Shown: in pieces, positions 6,892-14,316 of the stretch | Layout: each line of letters begins with the position of its first letter | How positions within the stretch are numbered: the first letter of the stretch is position 1 | Assembly (NCBI GenBank): GCA_964486145.1 | Contig: CAZAMT010000078.1 | Location: forward strand, 1-14,409 | DNA length: 14,409 nt | Direction: 5' to 3' | Origin: CAZAMT01 sp964486145 | GTDB lineage: Bacteria; Bacteroidota; Bacteroidia; Bacteroidales; JAAAOM01 | The notes under the pieces: generated by a model | The model's database searches: none | Told to the model about the DNA's origin: nothing | The model's input: only the letters and a program-made list of their open reading frames with translations | Made by a program: the position numbers and the translations under genes

Positions 6892-7206
6892 ATGATTCTC
6901 ATATATATTTTAACAAAGAACAGGGATGAAGCTGTTGAAATATCAAAATCACTGATAGAAAAAAAATTGACACACAGCGTGAACATTCTGCCTGAGATTT
7001 TTTCATTTCGCAGGCAAGGTGATGATATTATTGAATACTCCGAAACAATTACACTGGTAAAAACCAAGGCTATTTTGTACAGAGATATTGAAGAACATGT
7101 TGGAAAAATACAGAAGACCGATTCTCCAATGATTTTTTCATTGCCAATTACTCAAATTAACAGGGATTTATTTAAATTGATTCAACAAAATACGGCCCAG
7201 GTATAA
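6892..7206 (+). CDS. cutA: CutA-like divalent-ion tolerance family protein (divergent)
   Basis: CutA proteins are small trimeric ferredoxin-fold proteins, first linked to copper tolerance in E. coli; their real cellular role is unclear. This 104-residue protein has the family length and layout: ILTKNRDEAVEISKSLIEKKLTHSVNILP in the first half, then EYSETITLVKTK (49-60), and the C-terminal IFSLPITQINRDLFKLI (81-97). The usual aromatic YxWxG motif reads FSFRRQGDD (38-46), and the HPYxxPE motif that carries metal-binding His in E. coli CutA is replaced by QKTDSPM (74-80). It may therefore have lost metal binding. It lies 29 bases after the methyltransferase and 21 before the YciO-type gene, so all four are probably one operon. 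Confidence 0.75.
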   Translation: MILIYILTKNRDEAVEISKSLIEKKLTHSVNILPEIFSFRRQGDDIIEYSETITLVKTKAILYRDIEEHVGKIQKTDSPMIFSLPITQINRDLFKLIQQNTAQV

Positions 7207-7227
7207 TTAATTGAAAAATAACCAACA

Positions 7228-7839
7228 ATGCTTATAAAAGTATATCCCGAAAATCCGAATCCCAAAGAAGTGAATAAGGTCGTAGAAATTCTTAAAAATG
7301 GCGGTATAATTATCTATCCTACTGATACTGTTTATGGCATGGGTTGCGATATAAACAATAGCAAAGCAGTGGAAAAGGTAGCACGTGTTAAAGGTGTAAA
7401 GGCAGATAAGGCCGACTTTTCATTTATTTTTTCTAGTCTGAGTACGTTGTCAGAGTTCACAAAAGATATGAACAACAGTACGTTTAAGATTTTGAAACAA
7501 TATCTACCGGGGCCTTATACTTTTATTTTAAAAGCAAGCAACAAAGTACCTAAAATATTTAAGAATAAGAAGAAAACCATTGGAATACGTATCCCTGATA
7601 ATAACATCATTACATCCATTGTTGAAGAATTGGGTAACCCTATAATTACTACATCTGTCCATGATGATGATGACATTATTGAGTATACAACCGATCCTGA
7701 ATTAATCCACGAACGATATGAAAACCTGGTAGATGCAGTGGTTGATGGGGGGTTCGGAAAAAACGTGGCATCAACAGTAATTGATTGCACAGGAGATGAG
7801 CCTGTTGTATTGCGCCAGGGAGTCGGGGAAATTGAATAG
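7228..7839 (+). CDS. yciO: Sua5/YciO/YrdC family protein, YciO type
   Basis: This family includes the enzymes that make threonylcarbamoyl-AMP for the t6A modification of tRNA (TsaC/Sua5); YciO is a separate branch whose in vivo role is less clear. The 203-residue protein aligns by eye with E. coli YciO (206 residues) end to end. Landmarks are GGIIIYPTDTVYGMGCDI (25-42), LPGPYTFILKAS (93-104), KTIGIRIPDN (116-125), PIITTSVHDDDD (138-149), STVIDCTGDEPVVLRQGVG (182-200). The STSAN signature of TsaC enzymes reads TTSVH here, and the KRP-like substrate loop is KADKADFSF, both YciO-like. It may or may not supply t6A activity; a true tsaC elsewhere in the genome would settle that. Its stop codon abuts the stop codon of trkH on the other strand. 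Confidence 0.85.
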   Translation: MLIKVYPENPNPKEVNKVVEILKNGGIIIYPTDTVYGMGCDINNSKAVEKVARVKGVKADKADFSFIFSSLSTLSEFTKDMNNSTFKILKQYLPGPYTFILKASNKVPKIFKNKKKTIGIRIPDNNIITSIVEELGNPIITTSVHDDDDIIEYTTDPELIHERYENLVDAVVDGGFGKNVASTVIDCTGDEPVVLRQGVGEIE

Positions 7840-7845
7840 CTATTC
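7834..7845. repeat. Perfect 12-bp palindrome carrying both stop codons of convergent genes
   Basis: GAATAGCTATTC reads GAA TAG on each strand, so both converging proteins end in Glu followed by TAG and the two stop codons are directly adjacent. There is no intergenic base. It is too short and lacks T tracts, so it is not an evident terminator. Confidence 0.95.
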
Positions 7846-9288
7846 TTTCCAAAATGTTGGCGTGAACAACACGAGTACTGTAAACAATTCAAGACGACCG
7901 ATTAACATAAGAAAAGACAGGAACCATTTTCCAAAAACGGGAAAGTGAGCATAATTTTCTACCGGACCTACCGCACCTATTCCAGGGCCGATATTTCCCA
8001 GAGTTGCAGCCACAGATCCTACCGATGTTTCAAGGTTATATCCCATGGTTGACAATACCGTCATTCCTATAAAAACCATGGCTATGTAAACAGCAATGAA
8101 TGCGAGAATATTAATGACAATCGGAGGGGGGACAGCCTGATTGTTAAGTCGTACAGGTATAATGGCGTTGGGATGAATTAATCTTTTTAATTCGAGAAAT
8201 GAGTTTTTAAACATCAGCATAACCCTGACAACTTTGATTCCACCTCCTGTGGATCCAGCAGAGCCTCCTACAAACATGAGCATAAAAATAAGGAATGTTA
8301 AAAACGGAAACCACAGTAAATAATCTGCAGTTGCAAATCCCGTGGTTGTAGTTATTGATACAACCTGGAAAAGCGCATCCCGGAAACACTTTTCAGGATT
8401 ATTATTGGTTGTAAGAAATAATCCAATTGCAACGACGATGGCAAATGCTAAGGTGAGAAACAGGTATGTACGAAATTCTTCGTTGTTCCAGACCTTATTA
8501 AATTTTTTATGAAGTGTAAAATATGACAAGGTGAAGTTTACCCCGGCTATAAACATAAAAATGGTAATAACGTAATGAATAAAGGGGGAATTATAATATG
8601 CAATGCTTGCCTGCTTTGTCGAATAACCTCCCGTGGCCATGGTGGTAAAAGAATGACAAATAGAATCAAACAGCGGCATCCCACCGGCAAACAGCAAAAC
8701 CAGTTCTACGGTAGTAAAAATAATGTAGATGCCCCATAATCGTTTGGCTGTTTCGGTAACCCGTGGATGAAGTTTATCAGGAGTCGGGCCAGGCACTTCC
8801 GCAATAAAGAGTTGCATGCCGCCTATCCCCAGCAAAGGGAGAATAGCCAGCGATAACACAATGATTCCCATCCCTCCCAGCCATTGGGTCAGGCTTCTCC
8901 AAAACAACATCCCATGGCTCAATGATTCAATATCATTCAATATCGAGGCGCCCGTGGTTGTAAATCCTGAAATGGTTTCGAAAAAAGCATCGGTGTAAGA
9001 CGGAATTTGTTTGCTGATAAAAAAAGGCAGGGCACCAAAAACGGAAAAAACAATCCAAACCAGGCTTACAATGATATAGCCATCGCGCTTTCCCATTTGT
9101 TTATCGTTGTTTCGGGTAAAATACCATAATATACCCCCGATAACAAATGAAATCCCCGCGGAAATCAAAAAATAAACCGCATCGTTTTCTTCATAAATTA
9201 AAGTAACCGGAATACAAATCAAAAGGAAAGCAGCTTCAACGAGCAACAACACTCCCAGGATATAACCAATAACTTTTAAATTAACCAT
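7840..9288 (-). CDS. trkH: Trk/Ktr-type potassium uptake protein, membrane subunit
   Basis: Ion-conducting subunit of a potassium uptake system in the inner membrane, gated by TrkA. The 482-residue protein has the four pseudo-repeated M1-P-M2 units of the family. Filter loops are visible in order: GFTTTGAS (Gly113), MATGGYS (Gly220), TTTTGFATAD (Gly317) and TLGNIGPG (Gly431). The Gly-rich gating loop GGSAGSTGGGIKVVR is at 341-355. Two leading hydrophobic helices (about 7-30 and 37-57) precede the first unit, as in TrkH rather than KtrB. The start ATG lies 6 bases after the trkA stop, so the two genes form one transcript. It ends in GAA TAG within a palindrome shared with the converging yciO-type gene; no terminator is visible there. 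Confidence 0.95.
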   Translation of the reverse strand: MVNLKVIGYILGVLLLVEAAFLLICIPVTLIYEENDAVYFLISAGISFVIGGILWYFTRNNDKQMGKRDGYIIVSLVWIVFSVFGALPFFISKQIPSYTDAFFETISGFTTTGASILNDIESLSHGMLFWRSLTQWLGGMGIIVLSLAILPLLGIGGMQLFIAEVPGPTPDKLHPRVTETAKRLWGIYIIFTTVELVLLFAGGMPLFDSICHSFTTMATGGYSTKQASIAYYNSPFIHYVITIFMFIAGVNFTLSYFTLHKKFNKVWNNEEFRTYLFLTLAFAIVVAIGLFLTTNNNPEKCFRDALFQVVSITTTTGFATADYLLWFPFLTFLIFMLMFVGGSAGSTGGGIKVVRVMLMFKNSFLELKRLIHPNAIIPVRLNNQAVPPPIVINILAFIAVYIAMVFIGMTVLSTMGYNLETSVGSVAATLGNIGPGIGAVGPVENYAHFPVFGKWFLSFLMLIGRLELFTVLVLFTPTFWKE

Positions 9289-9294
9289 GAATAT

Positions 9295-10638
9295 CTAATT
9301 AAAAAATTTTGCCAGTTTCTCAATGGCTGAGGGCAAAGCAAAAACAACTACTTTGTCATATGGTTTGATGACCGTGTAGCCATTGGCAATAAAACTGGTA
9401 TCACCCCTGATAACCCCGCCTACAATGGAATCATTCGGGAATTCAACCTGGGTTAATGATCCCTTTGTTATTTTTGAGTCGGGCTTGGCTACAAATTCCA
9501 TTACTTCAGCATCAGTACCGGTTAAGCATTTTACATTGGTGAGTTCATCTGACATTGTAAACCTGAAAATTCGGCTGGCTGTTATAAGCTTTTTATTTAC
9601 GATAGTATCAATGCCCATTTTTTCAGCAAGATGGATATAATCCATGTTTTCAACTTCGGCAAACGTTTTTTTCACTCCCATTCGTTTTGCTACAATGCAT
9701 GATAAAATATTAGTCTCGGAGTTTCCGGTTACTGCAATAAAAGCGTCCATGCGTGATAGCCCTTCGTCATTGAGTAATTTCATATCTCTTGCATCGCCAT
9801 TAATAACCAGCGCATTATTAAGATAATTGGATAAATTGTAACTTTTTTCTCTATCCACCTCGATCAGCTTGACATTATGATTGACTCCAAGTTCTTTTGC
9901 GGCTGTTTTTCCAATCCGGCTTCCACCTGCAATCATAATATCCCGGATTTCAAAATGTTTTTTACCGGAGTATTCCATAATGTCATCAACACTTTCCTTT
10001 TTGTTGGTAACAACGTAAACACTGTCTCCCGGCTTAAACTTATCGTCACCACGCGGAATAATTGTTTTAGAATTCCTGGTTATAGCCACTGCCCGGTATT
10101 CATTTCGCTCAATATCTCTTGTTATTTCTACCAGGGTTTTATTAATAATGGGAGCATTTTCTTCCAGCTTAATTGCAAGCAGGCTTAATTTGCCACCCGA
10201 AAAATCTACAATTTCAGTACTTCCTGTACGATTAATCAATCCAATTATTTCTCGTGCGGCAATTTTTTCAGGGTAAATCAGATAATCTATACCCAGATTC
10301 AGAAAATGTTCACGATTGTTGGGAAACAAATATTCTTCGTTATCTATACGTGCAATGGTTTTTTTGGCACCGAGCTTTTTGCCGAGTATGGCTGCAGTAA
10401 TGTTTGTTTCCTCGTGTTTTGCTACCGATATTAACAGATCACAGCGCTTTACACCAGCATTTGTTAAGTCGCTTATTGATGTTCCCGAACCAGCTAACGT
10501 CATAAGATCAATATTCGAACCGATGTTCCTTAGTTTTTCTTCAAGCGGATCAAGTAGTACAATGTCGTGTTTTCCCTGACTCAACATTTTTCCCAAATGC
10601 GCCCCAACTGCTCCTGCCCCTGCAATTATTATCCTCAT
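9295..10638 (-). CDS. trkA: Trk system potassium uptake regulatory protein
   Basis: Cytoplasmic nucleotide-binding gate of the TrkH channel. Read from the ATG at 10638 the protein has 447 residues and starts MRIIIAGAGAVGAHLGK, the usual TrkA N-terminus. It has two RCK units in tandem. The first Rossmann fold has GAGAVG (7-12) and an acidic end of strand 2 (Asp30), which favours NAD(H), followed by a TrkA-C region (about 140-218). The second has IAGGSRIG (236-243) and Glu260/Asp262, followed by a C-terminal TrkA-C region (about 365-446). A longer in-frame reading from a TTG at 10668 would add ten residues, FGQKKKSSA after the start. It is rejected because that TTG lies inside the -7 promoter box. 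First gene of trkA-trkH, 6 bases before trkH. Confidence 0.95.
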   Translation of the reverse strand: MRIIIAGAGAVGAHLGKMLSQGKHDIVLLDPLEEKLRNIGSNIDLMTLAGSGTSISDLTNAGVKRCDLLISVAKHEETNITAAILGKKLGAKKTIARIDNEEYLFPNNREHFLNLGIDYLIYPEKIAAREIIGLINRTGSTEIVDFSGGKLSLLAIKLEENAPIINKTLVEITRDIERNEYRAVAITRNSKTIIPRGDDKFKPGDSVYVVTNKKESVDDIMEYSGKKHFEIRDIMIAGGSRIGKTAAKELGVNHNVKLIEVDREKSYNLSNYLNNALVINGDARDMKLLNDEGLSRMDAFIAVTGNSETNILSCIVAKRMGVKKTFAEVENMDYIHLAEKMGIDTIVNKKLITASRIFRFTMSDELTNVKCLTGTDAEVMEFVAKPDSKITKGSLTQVEFPNDSIVGGVIRGDTSFIANGYTVIKPYDKVVVFALPSAIEKLAKFFN

Positions 10639-10665
10639 AGCAGATGATTTTTTTTTTTGACCGAA

Positions 10666-10698
10666 CAAAGTAACGTAATAAATAAGTAATGATCCAAA
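10666..10698 (-). promoter_or_regulatory. Probable trkA-trkH promoter
   Basis: On the minus strand TTTG (10698-10695) and TTACTTTG (10673-10666) are separated by 21 bases. This matches the Bacteroidota TTTG-N17-23-TAnnTTTG promoter with a single deviation in the -7 box. Transcription would begin near 10659, about 20 bases before the ATG at 10638. This is the argument for the shorter trkA start. Confidence 0.65.
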
Positions 10699-10724
10699 AA
10701 ATAAGGGGAATTTTGAAGAACATC

Positions 10725-10776
10725 TTAACCTGAACTATTCATAAATTTATCAGATTATGAATAAAGTTCAGGTTAA
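10725..10776. repeat. Long 20-bp hairpin between comEC and trkA
   Basis: TTAACCTGAAC + TATTCATAA (10725-10744) pairs with TTATGAATA (10755-10763) and GTTCAGGTTAA (10766-10776). This gives 20 bp of perfect pairing interrupted only by a two-base AA bulge, with a 10-base loop. It has no T tract on either side and so does not look like a normal terminator. It lies upstream of the trkA promoter and 111 bases or more past the comEC stop codon. Confidence 0.9.
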
Positions 10777-10870
10777 CCCCGACTTAGATGCAGTTAAACT
10801 TTTGGAAAAAGTTTTACTAAATCTTAGTCGCTGTCGGAGACAGAAATAATTTGTGAATTATTTGGGTTAA
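10773..10870. repeat. Cluster of three hairpins closed by a 7-bp stem (cloverleaf-like)
   Basis: Three hairpins lie end to end. The first is 10780-10830: CGACT/AGTCG, AGAT/ATCT, AGT/ACT and AAACTTTT/AAAAGTTT, separated by symmetric mismatches, loop GGA. The second is CTGTC-GGA-GACAG (10831-10843). The third is AAATAATT-TGTG-AATTATTT (10844-10863). They are enclosed by TTAACCC (10773-10779) pairing with GGGTTAA (10864-10870). The fold is a four-way junction on paper. It lacks tRNA signatures. It may be a structured RNA, a processed 3' end of the comEC transcript or a non-autonomous repeat element. The pairings are seen; a function is not known. Confidence 0.6.
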
Positions 10871-10886
10871 ATTTAAGAAAAAGGTT

Positions 10887-12977
10887 TTATTTAGTTGATT
10901 CCAGAATAAATGCACCTTCATCGGCAACAACATGAACATGGTATGAATCAACGTCTTGGCATTCAAACATTTTTCTTATGATATAATAAGGTACTGATGA
11001 ATCAATAATTATATTCCGGGTATTAAATGTATTTGAGAGTGACAGCAAATCAATGTCCCCCGCACCATCTGAAATGATTAAATAGTCCAAATCCAGTTTT
11101 GTTTTTATATTCCAGTTAGAGATATCATCTTTTAAAAGCAGTAGATCATCATTTCCAAATCGGAAATAACGGCTATTCTCGAAAATTTTCAATGATGGAT
11201 ACGTACATTCATTGATTTGTTCAGTTTTTAATGTATTCCAAACATTATTTTTGATAAGGTAATTATCCATTGCATAAGAAACCGAGCCATTATTTGAGGT
11301 ATCCGAAAGCAGGCAGGTGGCTTGCTTGTTTTCTAAAATATTTATTACCGACAATCCGGAAACATTAAAAATAACAAGCTCGTTTTGCCTACTATTAAAA
11401 AAAGTATTTAATGTGTTTATATTCAATGAGATAATTATTAGTGAGAATAACATCACCAAGTATTTATTTTTACCTGATACCAGTAGCATCATGAAGAGTG
11501 ATAAACAAAGGTACAATGTAATTAACTGCAAATTACTGACATGGAGGCCGGTTAGCAAGTTACCTGGCATGGCATTAACAAACCTGGTTCCTGAAACCAA
11601 AAAATGAATTAAGTAATTAATTATCAATCCAAGATATCCGCATATAAAAGCAAATTGTGATATAACAAGCAGTGTCAGACTGGAGAGGACGATGAGAAAA
11701 ACCACCGGTATGGCGATCAGGTTAGCCAATAAAAACCATGTTGAAAATTGATGAAAATAGAATATGGTTAATGGAAATGTAAGAATTTGTGCTGCCAATG
11801 ATACTGAAATGATTTGCCATAATTTATCCGGGATGAAATAACCAAACTGCATCAATCTGTATATTTTTGGATAAAAAAACAAGATGCTCAGTACAGCGAT
11901 GAATGACAACTGGAAACCAACCTCAAAAATGTTGTAGGGATTCAGCATAAGCATAACAAAGGCTGTAAATGCCAGGATATTGTATGAATTTGCTTTTCGG
12001 GATGTTAATTGCCCGAGGGTGAAAAAGCTAAACATCATGGTTGCCCGAACAACACTGGGGCTGAAACCGGTCATCCACGCGTATAACCATAGCAAAAAAA
12101 CAACCAGCAGCGTACGAAGCGTTCGTAATGAATTTGTGCCGGATAAAAAAAATAAGGAAGTATTCAAAAATAATAGAATCAGCCCTACATGTAAACCGGA
12201 AATAGCAAGAATATGCATAATTCCGGCCTTCGAAAATTCAGATTTCATCGAATGGTCAAGTTGGTTTCGCTCACCAAGTAACATTGCCGAAACAATGCCA
12301 TGTTCATCAATGTATTGCTTAAAAGTTTCTCTCGCATAAGTTTTAGCCTGGTTGCCGGCGGCTATAACCCAAAAAACCTTTTTATATCCGATTATTTCCC
12401 AGTTTTCATGTTTAATGAACGTTTGGTATAAAATATTCCTTCTTTTCAGATACGACTGGTAATCAAACTCTTCCGGGTTACCATTGTTCTTGATTCGTTG
12501 AATGTATGAAGATGCGGCAATAATTTTTCCCGGCTTCAAATTCATCACCTGTGAATCCGTCTCAAAATACAGGTACATTATTTCTTTTGGGAATGTGTTT
12601 TTTTCAACCGAATCCTGTTGTAAAAGTTCGCCTTTCACACGGTAGGAATTGGCCCGCTTATCGGGGTAATCAAGAACTGTAAAAATGCTTGTGGTGGTGG
12701 TATCTGTGATGATATTGTATTGGTGTTTTGATTGCATCATTTCCATCCGTATCCAACCGATGGAAAACATGGTGAAACCGATGATGATTCCATGCAAAAA
12801 CGAAAGTGATATTTTCGTTAATCGAAACAATAACAATTGCAGACTAAAAAATATAATCAATGCAATAAATAAGTAAATAACATTTACATTGAACCACTGA
12901 CCGGCAATAATACCAACTATTGCAGGACAAACAAGAACCAGAAACGGGTAGTTTTTGAGCCTGTAGAATATATCCAT
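10887..12977 (-). CDS. comEC: ComEC/Rec2-family DNA uptake channel protein
   Basis: Inner-membrane channel that carries single-stranded DNA into the cell in natural transformation. The 696-residue protein starts with two or three hydrophobic helices (about 10-75), followed by a DUF4131-type soluble region (about 85-190, with YRVKGELLQ at 112-120). The competence domain follows, with the family motifs AMLLGERNQL (231-240), MHILAISGLHVGL (254-266), TGFSPSVVRATMMF (303-316) and NPYNIFEVGFQLSF (346-359), and helices to about 525. The C-terminal part (about 528-696) resembles the metallo-beta-lactamase-like domain of longer ComEC proteins. However, the metal-binding HxHxDH is replaced by SDGAGDID (about 632-640), so it should be inactive. 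No close downstream U-rich terminator was found. The adjacent genes give no competence context. Confidence 0.93.
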   Translation of the reverse strand: MDIFYRLKNYPFLVLVCPAIVGIIAGQWFNVNVIYLFIALIIFFSLQLLLFRLTKISLSFLHGIIIGFTMFSIGWIRMEMMQSKHQYNIITDTTTTSIFTVLDYPDKRANSYRVKGELLQQDSVEKNTFPKEIMYLYFETDSQVMNLKPGKIIAASSYIQRIKNNGNPEEFDYQSYLKRRNILYQTFIKHENWEIIGYKKVFWVIAAGNQAKTYARETFKQYIDEHGIVSAMLLGERNQLDHSMKSEFSKAGIMHILAISGLHVGLILLFLNTSLFFLSGTNSLRTLRTLLVVFLLWLYAWMTGFSPSVVRATMMFSFFTLGQLTSRKANSYNILAFTAFVMLMLNPYNIFEVGFQLSFIAVLSILFFYPKIYRLMQFGYFIPDKLWQIISVSLAAQILTFPLTIFYFHQFSTWFLLANLIAIPVVFLIVLSSLTLLVISQFAFICGYLGLIINYLIHFLVSGTRFVNAMPGNLLTGLHVSNLQLITLYLCLSLFMMLLVSGKNKYLVMLFSLIIISLNINTLNTFFNSRQNELVIFNVSGLSVINILENKQATCLLSDTSNNGSVSYAMDNYLIKNNVWNTLKTEQINECTYPSLKIFENSRYFRFGNDDLLLLKDDISNWNIKTKLDLDYLIISDGAGDIDLLSLSNTFNTRNIIIDSSVPYYIIRKMFECQDVDSYHVHVVADEGAFILESTK

Positions 12978-13299
12978 AACATTGCGAATTGAAATAATTT
13001 ACGTTTCCTTAACATTAAAGGTTATTGATTGAATAAACTAAGTACTGTTTATATTGGTAGTGGAAATCACTTTATGTAAATGATGGGCAATTCATTGGAA
13101 GGTTAAAATATTTAAACTGGCAAATGGGTATAACTGAAAACAAATGGAATAAAACAGGATTAGCCTTCAATATTTAAATAAAATTGATATAAATAAGATT
13201 TATCCGGTGGATGCGAAATCCATTAATTCAGGATTATTCATAAATTTGCAGGAATGAATAGGTGTGTAAATTCAAACCATAATAAAAATAAAAAGCATT
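12978..13299. other. Divergent intergenic spacer between comEC and the DHOD-like gene
   Basis: These 322 bases are AT-rich and hold no convincing gene. A minor hairpin TGGAT-GCGAA-ATCCA lies at 13208-13222. An inverted repeat TATTCAT (13235-13241) / ATGAATA (13254-13260) surrounds a -7-like box. A 17-residue frame at 13124-13177 has no support. No clear promoter for comEC on the minus strand was recognised. Confidence 0.7.
13241..13248 (+). promoter_or_regulatory. Possible -7 promoter box of the DHOD-like gene
   Basis: TAAATTTG matches TAnnTTTG exactly and lies 51 bases before the start codon at 13300. There is no TTTG at the expected -33 distance, so the call is tentative. The sequence is part of a 13-base word, TATTCATAAATTT, also found in the hairpin at 10736-10748. 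Confidence 0.45.
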
Positions 13300-14313
13300 A
13301 TGAGTGATCTAAAAACAAAATACCTTGGGATTGACCTTAAAAATCCTGTTGTTGTAGGAGCGTGTAACCTTGTAAATGAAATTGATAACATCAGACTTGC
13401 CGAAGAATCTGGAGCAGGTGCAATTGTATTTAAATCGTTGTTTGAAGAACAGATTCAACTGGAAAGCGCTCAGTTGGATGACGAAATGGAAGAATACAAT
13501 GAGCGTCATGCCGAAATGGTCAAGCTTTTTCCTGATGTTAAACATGCAGGTCCTGATGAGCATCTTTTAAAACTTTCAAAGGCGAAGGAAAGTGTAAGTA
13601 TTCCAATTATTGCCAGTTTAAATGCTATCTATAAAGAGTCCTGGATAGATTATGCCATTAAAATTCAGGAAACGGGAGTTGATGCCCTTGAGCTAAATTT
13701 TTATTCGGTACCAAGGGATTTTGAAACAGCGGGGTCAGCCGTTGAAGAACACCAGCTTGATATAATTAAAGCTGTTATGGCAAAAGTAAACATACCTGTT
13801 AGCGTTAAATTGAGCCCCTTCTATGCTAATCCGCTCAATGTAATTAAAGAAATGGATAAACTTGGCGTGAAAGGCTTTGTTCTTTTTAACCGGTTGTTTC
13901 AACCCGATGTGAATCTGGATGATGAAGAGCATTTTACACCTTTTAATTTATCCATACCCGAAGACAACCGCTTACCTCTCAGATTTGCCGGATTGCTCTA
14001 TGACCAAATACAATCGGATATCATCAGCAGTACCGGTATTTTTACTGGCAATGATGTTGCAAAAATGATTCTGGCAGGTGCAAACAGCGTGCAGGTGGTA
14101 AGTACACTTTATAAAAATAAAATTGCACATATCACAACTTTATTGAACGAACTGAAAGCGTGGATGGAATCGAAAAATTACAAATCATTAAACGATTTCA
14201 GGGGAAAAGTTTCCAAGAAAAATGTAGCTGACCCTTTTATTTACAAACGTGCGCAATATATTGATCTTTTGTTGAAGTCAGGTGAAGTTTTAAAAACCAA
14301 TACTTTAAGATAA
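13300..14313 (+). CDS. Dihydroorotate dehydrogenase-like flavoprotein
   Basis: A 337-residue (beta/alpha)8-barrel protein of the class I dihydroorotate dehydrogenase superfamily. Visible family elements are LKTKYLGIDLKNPVVVGACNL at the N-terminus (core read as KNPVVVGA, 14-21), VDALELNFYSVP (127-138), the FMN-site lysine in VSVKLSP (Lys170), and the FMN-phosphate region STGIFTGNDVAKMILAGA (244-261) with VQVVSTLY (264-271). Canonical class I enzymes have LNxSCPN with the base cysteine; this protein has LNFYSVPRD, without Cys and without the PN. It belongs with the 'DHOD-like' subgroup described as keeping the FMN site but lacking catalytic residues. It should not be called pyrD. Such genes are known beside pyruvate:ferredoxin oxidoreductase in some bacteria; that gene is not in the window. 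It appears monocistronic, with a strong terminator after it. Confidence 0.88.
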   Translation: MSDLKTKYLGIDLKNPVVVGACNLVNEIDNIRLAEESGAGAIVFKSLFEEQIQLESAQLDDEMEEYNERHAEMVKLFPDVKHAGPDEHLLKLSKAKESVSIPIIASLNAIYKESWIDYAIKIQETGVDALELNFYSVPRDFETAGSAVEEHQLDIIKAVMAKVNIPVSVKLSPFYANPLNVIKEMDKLGVKGFVLFNRLFQPDVNLDDEEHFTPFNLSIPEDNRLPLRFAGLLYDQIQSDIISSTGIFTGNDVAKMILAGANSVQVVSTLYKNKIAHITTLLNELKAWMESKNYKSLNDFRGKVSKKNVADPFIYKRAQYIDLLLKSGEVLKTNTLR

Positions 14314-14316
14314 AAC

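Noticed and set aside
7515..7892. 125-codon minus-strand frame across the yciO-type gene
   Set aside because: Antisense shadow of a recognised gene; Ser/Thr-rich product with no family features, and it also overlaps the true end of trkH in another frame.
10773..10870. tRNA or tRNA-like gene, because of a 7-bp closing stem and three arms
   Set aside because: One arm is 51 bases long, there is no T-loop GTTCRA-type sequence, no proper anticodon arm and no discriminator/CCA context on either strand.
11980..12339. 119-codon + strand frame inside comEC
   Set aside because: Lies opposite the most conserved part of comEC (competence domain motifs) and shows no recognisable protein pattern.
13124..13177. 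17-residue frame in the comEC/DHOD-like spacer
   Set aside because: No promoter or ribosome site tied to it and no composition bias; such short frames are expected by chance.
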